A stretch of DNA of 64,000 bases, taken from JBCBWG01 sp036804185 (GTDB lineage Bacteria > Pseudomonadota > Alphaproteobacteria > Rhizobiales > Hyphomicrobiaceae). How positions within the stretch are numbered: position 1 is the first letter of the stretch; each line of letters opens with the position of its first letter. The position numbers and the translations under genes are program-made. The stretch lies in contig JBHJOC010000018.1 in NCBI GenBank assembly GCA_050330095.1, positions 1 through 64,000 on the forward strand, read 5' to 3'. Positions 50,620 to 58,644 of the stretch are shown here, piece after piece. The notes below the pieces were generated by a model. That model did not search any database, was not told where the DNA came from, and saw only the letters and a list, made by a program, of their open reading frames with translations.

Positions 50620-51615
50620 TCAGCTGACAAGCGTTGCCACCGACAGGTAGATGGGAATCCCGATCGTCAGATTGAACGGGAACGTCAGCCCGAGTGACAG
50701 CGGCAAGTAGATCGACGGTCGCGCATCTGGTAGTGCGATCCGCATGGCCGCCGGCACCGCGATATAGGACGCACTGGCAGCCAGCGTGATCAACAGCGCA
50801 GCCCCGCCCGTCGAGAGCCCGACAAGAACAGAGGCGATTGCACCGAGCCCAGCGCCGATCAAGGGCATATAGATGGCGAAGGCGATCACCGACGGGCTCA
50901 GGCTGCGGCGTGCTTCCATCAATCCACGCCCGGCAATGACGCCCATATCGAGCAGAAACAGGCACAACACGCCCTGAAACGGAGACACGATGAAGGGCGC
51001 GATCGATGTCAAGCCGCGCTCGCCCGTGATCATGCCGATGACGAATGCACCAATCAGCATGACGATCGAACCATTCAGGGCGATCTCGCGCACCAAGGCA
51101 CCATCAAAAGCTTGCGCTCCCTCAGCAGCCGACCGGGCCCCGTTCCCCGGCCGCCGGGCGAGGTAGAGCGCGACGAGTATCGCTGGCGTCTCCATGGCAG
51201 CTGCGACGGCGACCATGAACCCCTCATAGGGCATGTTGGCGTTCGTCAAGGTCTGGACCATGGCGAGGAAGGTTACGATCGAGATCGAGCCATAGTGGGC
51301 TGCGACCGCCGCCGCATCGACAGCCGAAAGGCGGCTCGTGGTCCGCAACATCGCATAAGCGATGAGTGGGGTTAGCGCGCTCAACACGATCCCAGCTGCG
51401 ACCGCAGCAAGCAGGGTTGCGTCAATCCCGTATTGCGCGACAGCGGCTCCGCCCTTGAAGCCGATCGACATCATCAGATAGAGCGCCATGCCCTTGGCGA
51501 TAGATTCCGGGATCGCGAGATCGGAACGCGAAAGTGCCGCAGACACACCGAGCGCGAAGAACAGTACGGCCGGCGACAACAGGTTCGCCAGCGCAAGGTC
51601 GAGGAAGGATCCCAT
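50620..51615 (-). CDS. sbtA: Sodium-dependent bicarbonate transporter-like permease (SbtA family)
   Basis: A 331-aa polytopic inner-membrane protein with about ten hydrophobic segments, of the SbtA (DUF897) family. The start MGSFLDLALANLLSPAVLFFAL, the AHYGSISIVTFL block at about 105-116, and the ASASYIAVPAAMRIALPDARPS block near the C-terminus are typical. It probably imports bicarbonate with Na+. The PII-like gene follows at once. An SDR gene precedes it, with a palindrome in between. A carbon-concentrating role would be unusual without carboxysome genes, none of which are here. Confidence 0.88.
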   Translation of the reverse strand: MGSFLDLALANLLSPAVLFFALGVSAALSRSDLAIPESIAKGMALYLMMSIGFKGGAAVAQYGIDATLLAAVAAGIVLSALTPLIAYAMLRTTSRLSAVDAAAVAAHYGSISIVTFLAMVQTLTNANMPYEGFMVAVAAAMETPAILVALYLARRPGNGARSAAEGAQAFDGALVREIALNGSIVMLIGAFVIGMITGERGLTSIAPFIVSPFQGVLCLFLLDMGVIAGRGLMEARRSLSPSVIAFAIYMPLIGAGLGAIASVLVGLSTGGAALLITLAASASYIAVPAAMRIALPDARPSIYLPLSLGLTFPFNLTIGIPIYLSVATLVS

Positions 51616-51658
51616 TGCGGATGGTCCCGGAAGACGGAGGGCGGATTGAGCTCCAGGT

Positions 51659-51681
51659 GTTTGATCAGGAGCTGATCAAAC
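51659..51681. promoter_or_regulatory. Perfect 10-bp palindrome between the SDR gene and sbtA
   Basis: GTTTGATCAG (51659-51668) and CTGATCAAAC (51672-51681) are exact inverted repeats around GAG. It lies 44 bp upstream of the sbtA start and 23 bp after the SDR stop codon. The symmetry and short centre suit a dimeric repressor operator; it could also be an SDR terminator. It is not an FNR box because the half-site spacing is wrong. Confidence 0.55.
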
Positions 51682-51686
51682 GTGCC

Positions 51687-51714
51687 CGATCAGACATGCT
51701 CGATCAGACATGCT
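51687..51714. repeat. 14-bp direct duplication at the SDR 3' end
   Basis: CGATCAGACATGCT occurs twice in tandem (51687-51700 and 51701-51714). The second copy contains the SDR stop codon and last codons. It looks like a recent slippage duplication. Confidence 0.75.
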
Positions 51715-52486
51715 GGCCGCCGTTTATATGGATCTCCGTTCCGTTGACATAAGAGGCCGCGCCCGAACAAAGAAACAAAACGACCTCGGCAACCTCTTCG
51801 GGGCTCCCGAGCCGCTTCATCGGGACTTGCTGGCGCACCACCTCGTCTGTCCCAGGCGAAAGGATCGACGTCTCGATCTCGCCAGGGGCCACGGAGTTTA
51901 CACGAACGCCGCGCGGCCCGAGATCGAATGCAAGCTCCCGGGTCATCGCAGACAGCGCCGCTTTCGATGTGGCATAGGCGGCGCCTGCGAAAGGATGGAT
52001 CCTGAAGCTTGCGATCGACGACACGTTGACGACGGCGCCCTGGGCGCGCTCCAGCCGATCGGCGAACCCGCGTGTCAGCATCAGCGGCGCAATCAGGTTG
52101 ACCATCAAGACGTGCTGCATGACGTCAGGTGTGGTGGCCATGGCACCGAGCCTTTGGCCGCCAACGTCTTTTGGCGAGATCCCCGCGTTGTTGACGAGCG
52201 CTGAGAGCCCGCGGTCCCCGATCCGTTCGCTGAGCTGACCAATGGCCGTCTCAACCGAACGAGGGTCGGCGAGGTCGGCCTGAACGTGTTTCACAATGCC
52301 CTCGGCCCAGGGACACACATTCGAGAAGGGCGTGCGTGCGAGCGTCACGACCTCCCAGCCGGCGTTGTGAAATTTGCGCACGATCGCATGGCCGATGCCG
52401 CGGCTGGCACCCGTCACCGCGACGATTGGCTTGCCGTCCGGGCTCTGGTGATGGGCGACGGGGCACTTGGCTGCACTAGCGTCCAT
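51704..52486 (-). CDS. Short-chain dehydrogenase/reductase
   Basis: About 260 aa from ATG 52486; the frame is open to 52543. The NAD(P) motif TGASRGIG is at about 25-32, NNAG at 99-102, and the catalytic S-Y-K set at about S157, Y171 and K175. The C-terminal EIHINGGQHV is typical. Substrate unknown. It is the first gene of a possible SDR-sbtA-sbtB run on the minus strand and could also serve the sugar-acid pathway at 46-50 kb. Confidence 0.9.
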   Translation of the reverse strand: MDASAAKCPVAHHQSPDGKPIVAVTGASRGIGHAIVRKFHNAGWEVVTLARTPFSNVCPWAEGIVKHVQADLADPRSVETAIGQLSERIGDRGLSALVNNAGISPKDVGGQRLGAMATTPDVMQHVLMVNLIAPLMLTRGFADRLERAQGAVVNVSSIASFRIHPFAGAAYATSKAALSAMTRELAFDLGPRGVRVNSVAPGEIETSILSPGTDEVVRQQVPMKRLGSPEEVAEVVLFLCSGAASYVNGTEIHINGGQHV

Positions 52487-52700
52487 GGTCGACCTCGCTC
52501 GAATTGCCCGCTTAAGACCTGCGCTGGCCAAGTCTGGCCTCATCGCTTGCTGACTCAGTCAACACGTTTGCGCGATCACAGGTCGCACCATCGCAGGTCA
52601 GGTGCGAGAGCCGGAGAGTGAGGGCCCCGGTCGGGACCAGAACACGGCAATCGCAGTGGCACTAACGTAAGGCTCGACAGTGATGCGCAGGGGAGGCACG

Positions 52701-52867
52701 CTCGTCCCGCCGACCAGAGTCCCTGCACCATCCGCCATACGCGCCTGCCAGGAACGACTGATTGAAAAGCGGTACGAGATCCAATATTTGCTCGTACCCT
52801 TTGCTGTCCGTAGTTCGCTTCGGCGTCTGACGAGAGTGGACCACGAACTGCGCAAAGCGGGTACTAG
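52701..52867 (-). repeat. Three-hairpin intergenic repeat, subfamily 1, copy j (167 bp)
   Basis: Reverse orientation, from CTCG (52701-52704) to CTAG (52864-52867), with terminal inverted repeats CTCGTCCCGC and GCGGGTACTAG. Hairpin 2 pairs GGTACGAG with CTCGTACC perfectly. Hairpin 1 pairs CTTTGCTGTCCGTAGTTCG with CACGAACTGCGCAAAG. Hairpin 3 is partly decayed. It ends 6 bp before the FrhB-like start codon and so forms its whole proximal leader. The rest of the 387-bp gap to the SDR gene shows nothing else. Confidence 0.88.
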
Positions 52868-52873
52868 CACATT

Positions 52874-54214
52874 ATGTTGTCAGCGCCGACCTTCATCATC
52901 TATCGCGACCAACCGATCGACGTCCGTGCCGCACCTCATCGTGGGTTGTGCACGGATTGCGGCGTCTCGCGCATGGCAGATCCGACTGCCTGCGCCAAGG
53001 CATGCCAGTTCATCACGCCGGACTACCGTCAAGCAGAAGCTCGGGTACACGGTCGCAGCGCCAGCCCAGAAGCGGCCTCAGACGAAGCCCATTTCGGCGT
53101 GGTCCAAATGATGATCCGTGCGCGGCTCAAATCGCCAAGCGAAGGCGCGCAGTGGACAGGCATCACAACCGAACTCGCTGCCGACCTGCTTCGCGCTGGA
53201 AAAGTCGACGCCGTCATTGCCATGGCGCCGCACCCGGAGGATCGTTGGCGGCCAGTCCCGGCAATCGTTGAGCGTGCTGAGGATCTCGCGGCATGTCGCG
53301 GCATGCGGATGGGATATGCGCCCATCATGGCTGCCGTGGAATATGCCGCTGCGCGAGGGCTACGGCGGCTCGCCGTTGTTGCGATCCCCTGTCAGGTCTA
53401 TGCACTGCGCGCACTGGAGGCGGACCTTCAACTCGATACGCTCCACGTCATCGGCACACCGTGCTCGGACAACACCACGACCGAGCGCTTTCATCAGTTC
53501 CTGGCACTGCTGTCCGATGAGCCGGAGACGATCACCTACCTTGAGTTCAGGGCCGACTACCACGTCGAGCTTCGGTTTGCGGACGGGCGCCAGAAACTGA
53601 TCCCGTTTTTGATGTTGCCGCTTTCCAACCTGCCCTCGGACTTCTTCCCGCTCACCTGTCGCACGTGCGTCGACTATACCAACCGGCTGGCCGACATCAC
53701 AGTTGGTTACATGGGTGGAACGGGACAGCAGTGGCTCATCGTGCGCAATGCGCGCGGGCGGGCGATGCTGGACGCACTCGGCGCACGGATCGAGATCTCG
53801 AAGCCGGAAACGGGTGGCCGCCGGGCGAACGCGGTCGAGGGCTTTCTCGCGAACACAGAGCGTGCAGCGGGCGGGCTGCCACTGCGCAAGATGCCTGGCT
53901 GGGTTCGCCCAATCGTCGCCTGGTTCATGCCGCGCATCGGACCCCGCGGCCTCGAATTCGCGCGCGCAAGGGTCGAGATGAAGGCGATCGAGACGGTGCT
54001 GCACCTGCGGCGGCATGCGCCCCGTCGGATGCGAACCATGGTGCCGGAGCACGTCTGGCGTCTCGTTGCACCGTATGGGCTGGAGCGAAGGCCGAGCGAA
54101 GACAGCCACCAGGATGGAGACGCCCGGGCTCCGGAAAATCGGGCGCTACACACTCAGGCTGACGAGCTTGACATTGCATCCCCACCGGCAAGCAGTGCGT
54201 CGCGAGGCTCGTGA
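52874..54214 (+). CDS. FrhB/FdhB-family flavo-iron-sulfur reductase (BciB/HCAR-like)
   Basis: A 446-aa protein of the coenzyme F420 hydrogenase/dehydrogenase beta-subunit family. N-terminal cysteines C26, C29, C40 and C44 (GLCTDCG and CAKAC) and a later CRTCVDYTNRLADI block suit two iron-sulfur clusters; IGTPCSDNTT is also conserved. The closest remembered relatives are divinyl (proto)chlorophyllide 8-vinyl reductase BciB and 7-hydroxymethyl-chlorophyll reductase; FrhB itself and exopolysaccharide pyruvyl-type relatives are alternatives. The C-terminal 40 residues are low complexity. No pigment genes are nearby, so the substrate is open. The start lies 6 bp from a repeat and has no good ribosome-binding site. 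Confidence 0.8.
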   Translation: MLSAPTFIIYRDQPIDVRAAPHRGLCTDCGVSRMADPTACAKACQFITPDYRQAEARVHGRSASPEAASDEAHFGVVQMMIRARLKSPSEGAQWTGITTELAADLLRAGKVDAVIAMAPHPEDRWRPVPAIVERAEDLAACRGMRMGYAPIMAAVEYAAARGLRRLAVVAIPCQVYALRALEADLQLDTLHVIGTPCSDNTTTERFHQFLALLSDEPETITYLEFRADYHVELRFADGRQKLIPFLMLPLSNLPSDFFPLTCRTCVDYTNRLADITVGYMGGTGQQWLIVRNARGRAMLDALGARIEISKPETGGRRANAVEGFLANTERAAGGLPLRKMPGWVRPIVAWFMPRIGPRGLEFARARVEMKAIETVLHLRRHAPRRMRTMVPEHVWRLVAPYGLERRPSEDSHQDGDARAPENRALHTQADELDIASPPASSASRGS

Positions 54215-55736
54215 ACGGCACCGATGCTTGGCAATCTGGTCTACCGCCGCTGACCAATCGATCTGCCGGCTCCTCATCATCACGCGAAATGCCGCGAGCG
54301 CGTCGGTTGGTTTGCCGTCATCGCGAAAAATGCGAGCGCACGCCGAATGGGGAAGCGTCGAGCGACCGGCGAACCTCGGAACATGGGAATTGTGAACCAC
54401 TCTACGGATGCACGCGAAACGGGGGCGGCAGACGTCACAGGTGCCCTACTGGCACTACGCACAACCGGTCAATGTGCCGCTTCGGGTCGCGGCCTCGACC
54501 ACACACCCGCAACGCCTGCCAACTCTTGGGCCTGCCATCGAAGACGGCGGGCCAAACTCACGACACCGGTACGGTCGAGCCGGCCTTCATCCGGCGGACC
54601 TTCGCCGCGTCACTCACGCAGCGCGCGGCAAATCGCGGGTCGAGCGCGCGGCCTTCGTGCGCACCTCAGGCAAAGTCGGTTCGTCAGGAACGACCGTCAT
54701 CCGCGCAAGCAGGGCCTCAGCAAAACCTCCGACCGGGAGCCAGGATGGCTCGACCGCTTGCGGCACAGCGCGCGCTGGAGCGGGGGGGACGACACGAAAA
54801 CGCTGCATGGCTCGACACTCCGATACTGTCTGACAAGGCTGTCGAACAACAACCTGACACTGTTGGACGCTGGTGGCCCGACGCAGAACAAGACACGCAG
54901 AACGCCGGCGGGCCAAACGTAGTGATGATGCACGTGGGACGCAGGCGCTGAAGACGCCCCAACTCAACGCAACTCCTACTCAGAACGCGAGACCAAACGA
55001 CACGCAGAACTCGGAACCGTAGGAACCCGAAACTCTGGGAACCTGAAACTCTGGGAACCTGAAATCTGGGAACTTGAAACTCTGGGTACTTGAAACTCTC
55101 GGAACTTGAACTTCGGGACCTGAACGCACAACGCTTGCAACGCAGAACACCAGGAAACTCGAGAACACGGAACGCAGACACGCGAGAGGCAGCCAACGCG
55201 TTACTCAACCATTGGACCCGCGGGCCTCATGACACTCAATCTTTCCCGAATGCGGTTCGCACGGGCATCCAACTTCCGCGACGAGGCGGTACGAAAACTC
55301 TCCCGCAGGACGCAACGCGGGCTCGCCTCAACGACCGACTTGAGCACCGACACGCAACTGACGAACTCAGCAACGCTGTTTCCCGAAACGGGCCTGAAGT
55401 GACCAATCAACGCTGTACGCATACGATCCAAACGCCACACACTGGAAACGCCAACCAAACCCTTACGATATCGCGATGTTTCAGCTGACTTCGCCGGAGC
55501 AACCACCCCGAGTTCTCGCTGCGTTCGCGATACGGAGAATAAACCGTTGCTTCGTGACAACAACTTGACCGTTGCGCGGCGAGCGGGAGAAAAAGCCATT
55601 GACTGTGGATAAGCCGCTTGTGCGGGGCGACTGTAAAGGACCTAGCAAGCACCGGTGGCCGTGCGGCGCCAAGCCCGATTTCAGCCCGGTTGAGCTCGGC
55701 GCCGTCGCCATTTCGCCAGCCGGTTCTGAGCCTTGA
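54215..55736. other. Gene desert of about 1.5 kb
   Basis: No convincing gene is seen on either strand. The open frames here translate to Arg/Ser/Thr-rich or Ser/Val/Phe-rich low-complexity peptides. The plus strand is rich in A and C and less GC-rich than its surroundings, with many short words such as ACGCAGAAC and GGAAC repeated. It contains the 16-bp tandem array and, at 55604-55612, TGTGGATAA, an exact DnaA-box sequence in reverse. It may be decayed coding DNA or a non-coding RNA locus. Confidence 0.6.
55031..55123 (+). repeat. Tandem array of a 16-bp unit (6 units)
   Basis: The unit AACTCTGGGAACCTGA is exact at 55031-55046 and 55047-55062, then varies slightly: 55063-55077, 55078-55093, 55094-55109 and 55110-55123. 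A degenerate start may extend back to about 55008. Units are directly adjacent with no spacers, so this is not a CRISPR array. The repeat has imperfect self-complementarity and could fold. Confidence 0.9.
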
Positions 55737-56267
55737 TCAGCGCCGCCCAACGTCGAGGTTGACGTTTGCGGTCGACAGAGCGAGCGCCGAAAAGACGGCA
55801 GAAATTGCAGCGCTCCAACCGGCGAAAGACAGCATGAGGAAACGGAACGGCGCTTCGCTGCAACTGACGACCGCATTGGCCTGAAGCGACTGCAGCAGCC
55901 CCTGCGTGGTCGCTGCTAGTGGTTGAGCCGCCGTGTCACACGTATCGGGACCAGGCCAGAAGCCCCATTCGATGCCCGAGTGGTAGATGCCGAGACCGGT
56001 ATTCGCCACGTAGAGCAAGCCGACGATCAGGAATATCACTCCGCCGAGCATGCGTGCCTGCGCTGCAATTGCGATCAGGCCGACGAAGCTTGCTGGTACG
56101 GCTGCATAGTACGCGTAACGTTGGATCAGGCAGAGCGGACAGGGTGCATAGCCGCCCACGTGTTCAAAGGCGAGCGCCGTCAGGATTGCGGCGGCGGAGC
56201 CGATGAACACCGTGCTGCCTGCGGCGTAACCGTCCGCTTGGGTGAGCCTTTTGACACTCTCTGCCAT
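55737..56267 (-). CDS. dsbB: Disulfide bond formation protein B
   Basis: A 176-aa inner-membrane protein with four transmembrane segments that reoxidises DsbA and passes electrons to quinone. The first redox pair is C43/C46 (PCPLC) and the second C110/C136. LIQR after the first pair is the usual quinone-site region. It follows the YqaA-like gene on the same strand (77 bp), a common alphaproteobacterial pair. Confidence 0.93.
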   Translation of the reverse strand: MAESVKRLTQADGYAAGSTVFIGSAAAILTALAFEHVGGYAPCPLCLIQRYAYYAAVPASFVGLIAIAAQARMLGGVIFLIVGLLYVANTGLGIYHSGIEWGFWPGPDTCDTAAQPLAATTQGLLQSLQANAVVSCSEAPFRFLMLSFAGWSAAISAVFSALALSTANVNLDVGRR

Positions 56268-56344
56268 GACTGAACCTGCAGACCCCCACGATCATGGTGC
56301 GCGCAAGCCAACCTGACGACTGGATCAGCGGCGCCTTCACGGCT

Positions 56345-56926
56345 TCAAAGCAGAAACCGGATCGCCGCGAAACCACCGAACAGCAGCACGATGAATACGG
56401 TCGTCACGAGGCCCAGGCGCTGCTCGATAAAAGCACGAATCGGTTGGCCAAACGCGTAAAGCAGCCCGGCGATTACCGTAAAGATCAGCCCCCGCGATGC
56501 AATGCTTGCAAGCGTGAAGACAACCGGATCGAGCGCGGTCGCGCCACTCGCGATCGTGATGACTTTGTAGGGGAAGGGCGTGACGCCGAAAAAGAACACG
56601 ATCCAGGCGCCGAGTTCATTGTACTGCTCCTTGAACGCGTCGAATTTCTCTTGCGCACCATAAGCTTCCAGCACAGCGACGCCGACGCTCTCATACAGCA
56701 GATAGCCGATGAGATAACCACCGATCCCGCCAAGCACGGAACCGACCGTTGCGATCGCCGCGTAGCGCCATGCCTTGGACCGATCCGCGAGAACCATCGG
56801 GATCAGCATCACATGCGGCGGAATCGGAAAAAACGAGCTCTCGACGAATGACACACCGAACAGTGCAGTGCCCGCCCGCTTGTGCGCGGCGAGGTGCATG
56901 ACCCAATTGTAGAGCTTTCGAAGCAT
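56345..56926 (-). CDS. YqaA family membrane protein (DedA/VTT-like)
   Basis: A 193-aa inner-membrane protein of the SNARE-associated/VTT family. About four or five hydrophobic segments are visible. The SFVESSFFPIPPHVMLIPMV re-entrant-type segment at about 25-45 and FFFGVTPFPYKVITIASGA at about 110-130 are signatures. DedA relatives move or flip undecaprenyl phosphate or lipids and affect envelope stress; the role of the YqaA branch is not settled. It is upstream of dsbB. Confidence 0.9.
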   Translation of the reverse strand: MLRKLYNWVMHLAAHKRAGTALFGVSFVESSFFPIPPHVMLIPMVLADRSKAWRYAAIATVGSVLGGIGGYLIGYLLYESVGVAVLEAYGAQEKFDAFKEQYNELGAWIVFFFGVTPFPYKVITIASGATALDPVVFTLASIASRGLIFTVIAGLLYAFGQPIRAFIEQRLGLVTTVFIVLLFGGFAAIRFLL

Positions 56927-57151
56927 CGTTGTGCCGTTCCGGGATCGGTTTATCGGTGCGCGTCTGGCGGCACCGCCGCAGCGTGCATGACGCGGTAGTC
57001 GTAACGGTCGCCCGCGTCAAACAGCGAAGGTGGCAAACGAAAGTTCAGACAGATCAGCGTGATCGATCGACACCCTGGCTCACACCGCCCGTCGCGCCTG
57101 CGCGTCCGGGTTCGACGGCCGAGACATGCAGAGCCCCGCGGACAAGACAAA

Positions 57152-57173
57152 GGCCCGGGATTGCTCCCGGGCC
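57152..57173 (-). terminator. Intrinsic terminator after the 60-aa ORF
   Basis: On the minus strand the stem GGCCCGGGA and TCCCGGGCC (perfect 9 bp, 4-nt loop) is followed by TTTGTCTTGT. It lies 67 bp downstream of the small ORF's stop, so it is likely that ORF's terminator. No other feature is seen in the 313-bp gap before the yqaA-like gene. Confidence 0.8.
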
Positions 57174-57239
57174 TCACATGCGGCTCATCTCAACTCTCGG
57201 CGACACGATGGCACGTCGGCCCTCTCAGACGTGGGTCCG

Positions 57240-57422
57240 TCAGGCTCTGACCATTGATGCCGCAGGAACACGCGCTGGTTCCACCTCATTTGCGTTGCCG
57301 ACAAGCGACGCCACGGCGGCGCGGAAGGCTTGCGCCCGCTCGACGCGGCCCTTCGCGACGAGACGATCAATCTCGGCCTGCGTCGGAAGGGCGGGGCGGA
57401 CCAGAGTTCTGGTGGTGCTCAT
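57240..57422 (-). CDS. Small hypothetical protein, 60 aa
   Basis: Begins MSTTRTLVRPALPTQAEIDR and ends Ala/Val-rich. A helical N-terminal core (AEIDRLVAKGRVERAQAF) is predicted by eye, with no membrane segment. An AGGAT-like ribosome-binding site lies about 9 nt before the ATG at 57422. A strong intrinsic terminator follows, which supports a real transcription unit. It is divergent from the LysR gene, which may regulate it. Family not recognised. Confidence 0.65.
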   Translation of the reverse strand: MSTTRTLVRPALPTQAEIDRLVAKGRVERAQAFRAAVASLVGNANEVEPARVPAASMVRA

Positions 57423-57549
57423 GATAAGTAATCCTCATGTCATCTTTGTTTGTTTGTCGTCTTTGTTTTCTTCGTTGTGCGAGATATATGGGAGCCGTTG
57501 CACCGCCGCAAACGACGAATTCTCAATTGAAAGATGAGGAAAGCTCAAC

Positions 57550-58644
57550 ATGGCCGAGCTTCTGCCGCCACTCAATGCCCTGCGCGCTTTCGAGGCGACA
57601 GCCCGGCACCTGAGCTTCAGCCGTGCGGCCGATGAGCTGCATGTCACCCCGGCGGCTCTCAGCCACCAGATCAAGGGGCTCGAAGATTTCCTCGGCGTGA
57701 AGTTGTTCAACCGCAAGCCACGCGCCATCGAGCTCACGGAAGCGGGCCGGATGCTCTACCCCGGCACCCACGCAGCGTTCGCACAGTTGCGCCAAGCGGT
57801 GCATAGCCTCGAACGCATCCGCAATGACCGCGTCCTGGTCGTAAGCGCGCCGCCCGGATTTACGGCGAAATGGCTCGCACCGCGCCTGCATCGCTTCCTC
57901 ACCGCCAACCCTGACATCGACGCGCGCATTTCCTCAACGCAAGTCCTCGTCGAGTTCGAGGCGAGCGACGTCGACGTGACGATCAGGAATTCGGCGCAGC
58001 GCTCGTTCCCGGACCTACACGCCGAGAAACTGGTCGACATCGTCGCGCTTGCCGTGGCAAGCCCTCGCCTCATCGAGGAATTGGGTGGACTGCGTGAGCC
58101 TTCAGACCTCCTGCGCACGACGCTTATTGTCGATGATTCAACGCAAAGCCTGGTGGGCGCTCCGAACTGGGAGACCTGGTTCGCCGCTGCAGGGCTACCC
58201 AATGCCGACATCGTCCGGACGTTGCACTTCAACAGCTCAGACCACGCGCTCGAAGCTGCCGTCGAAGGTGCGGGCGTTCTATTCTGCGCGCGTACACTCG
58301 CTTACGACGATTTGCGCGTCGGGCGCTTGATCTCGCCTTTCGACATCCTGATCCCGAGCGAACGCGCCTTCTGGCTCCTTTGCCCCGCGGGAACCGAGAC
58401 GAGACCGAAAGTGATGGCATTCCGGGACTGGGTCCGGGCAGAGTTCGATCGCATGCTGCTCGACTGCGAGACCGTCTGCCGGCCCCCGTGGAAACGCGAC
58501 ATCGCGCCCGGCGCACGGCCGAGCGGCGCGACCATCGTCGGTCTCCCGGGATCGGGATTTACCGCGCCACCGGCAGCGGCCCAAGCCGCTGACCATTCAG
58601 CTCCGGCTCGAAGCTCTCGGAAAGCGCGAGCACGATCCGGTTGA
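57550..58644 (+). CDS. LysR-family transcriptional regulator, GcvA-like
   Basis: A 364-aa regulator from ATG 57550 (GAGGA upstream). The winged HTH spans about 6-65 (LNALRAFEATARHLSFSRAA, then ALSHQIKGLE), typical of the GcvA branch. The effector domain runs from about 93 to 300. It is some 60 residues longer than usual; the tail is Pro/Ala/Arg-rich and its last 86 bp overlap the 3' end of hemW on the other strand. The divergent 60-aa ORF is the likely target. The T-rich divergent region at 57430-57545 may hold its operator. Confidence 0.88.
   Translation: MAELLPPLNALRAFEATARHLSFSRAADELHVTPAALSHQIKGLEDFLGVKLFNRKPRAIELTEAGRMLYPGTHAAFAQLRQAVHSLERIRNDRVLVVSAPPGFTAKWLAPRLHRFLTANPDIDARISSTQVLVEFEASDVDVTIRNSAQRSFPDLHAEKLVDIVALAVASPRLIEELGGLREPSDLLRTTLIVDDSTQSLVGAPNWETWFAAAGLPNADIVRTLHFNSSDHALEAAVEGAGVLFCARTLAYDDLRVGRLISPFDILIPSERAFWLLCPAGTETRPKVMAFRDWVRAEFDRMLLDCETVCRPPWKRDIAPGARPSGATIVGLPGSGFTAPPAAAQAADHSAPARSSRKARARSG

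Noticed and set aside
51659..51681. FNR or CRP site
   Set aside because: The TTGATC/GATCAA half sites are too far apart for FNR (N4/N6 spacing) and lack the CRP TGTGA core.
54211..54951. Open frames in the gene desert
   Set aside because: They are Arg/Ser/Pro-rich, overlap one another in several frames and lack ribosome-binding sites.
55031..55123. CRISPR array
   Set aside because: The units are 16 bp and contiguous, with no spacers and no cas genes.
55604..55612. Chromosomal replication origin
   Set aside because: Only one DnaA-box word was found and there are no dnaA, rep, par or typical oriC neighbour genes. A single 9-mer can occur by chance; it is kept only as part of the desert finding.
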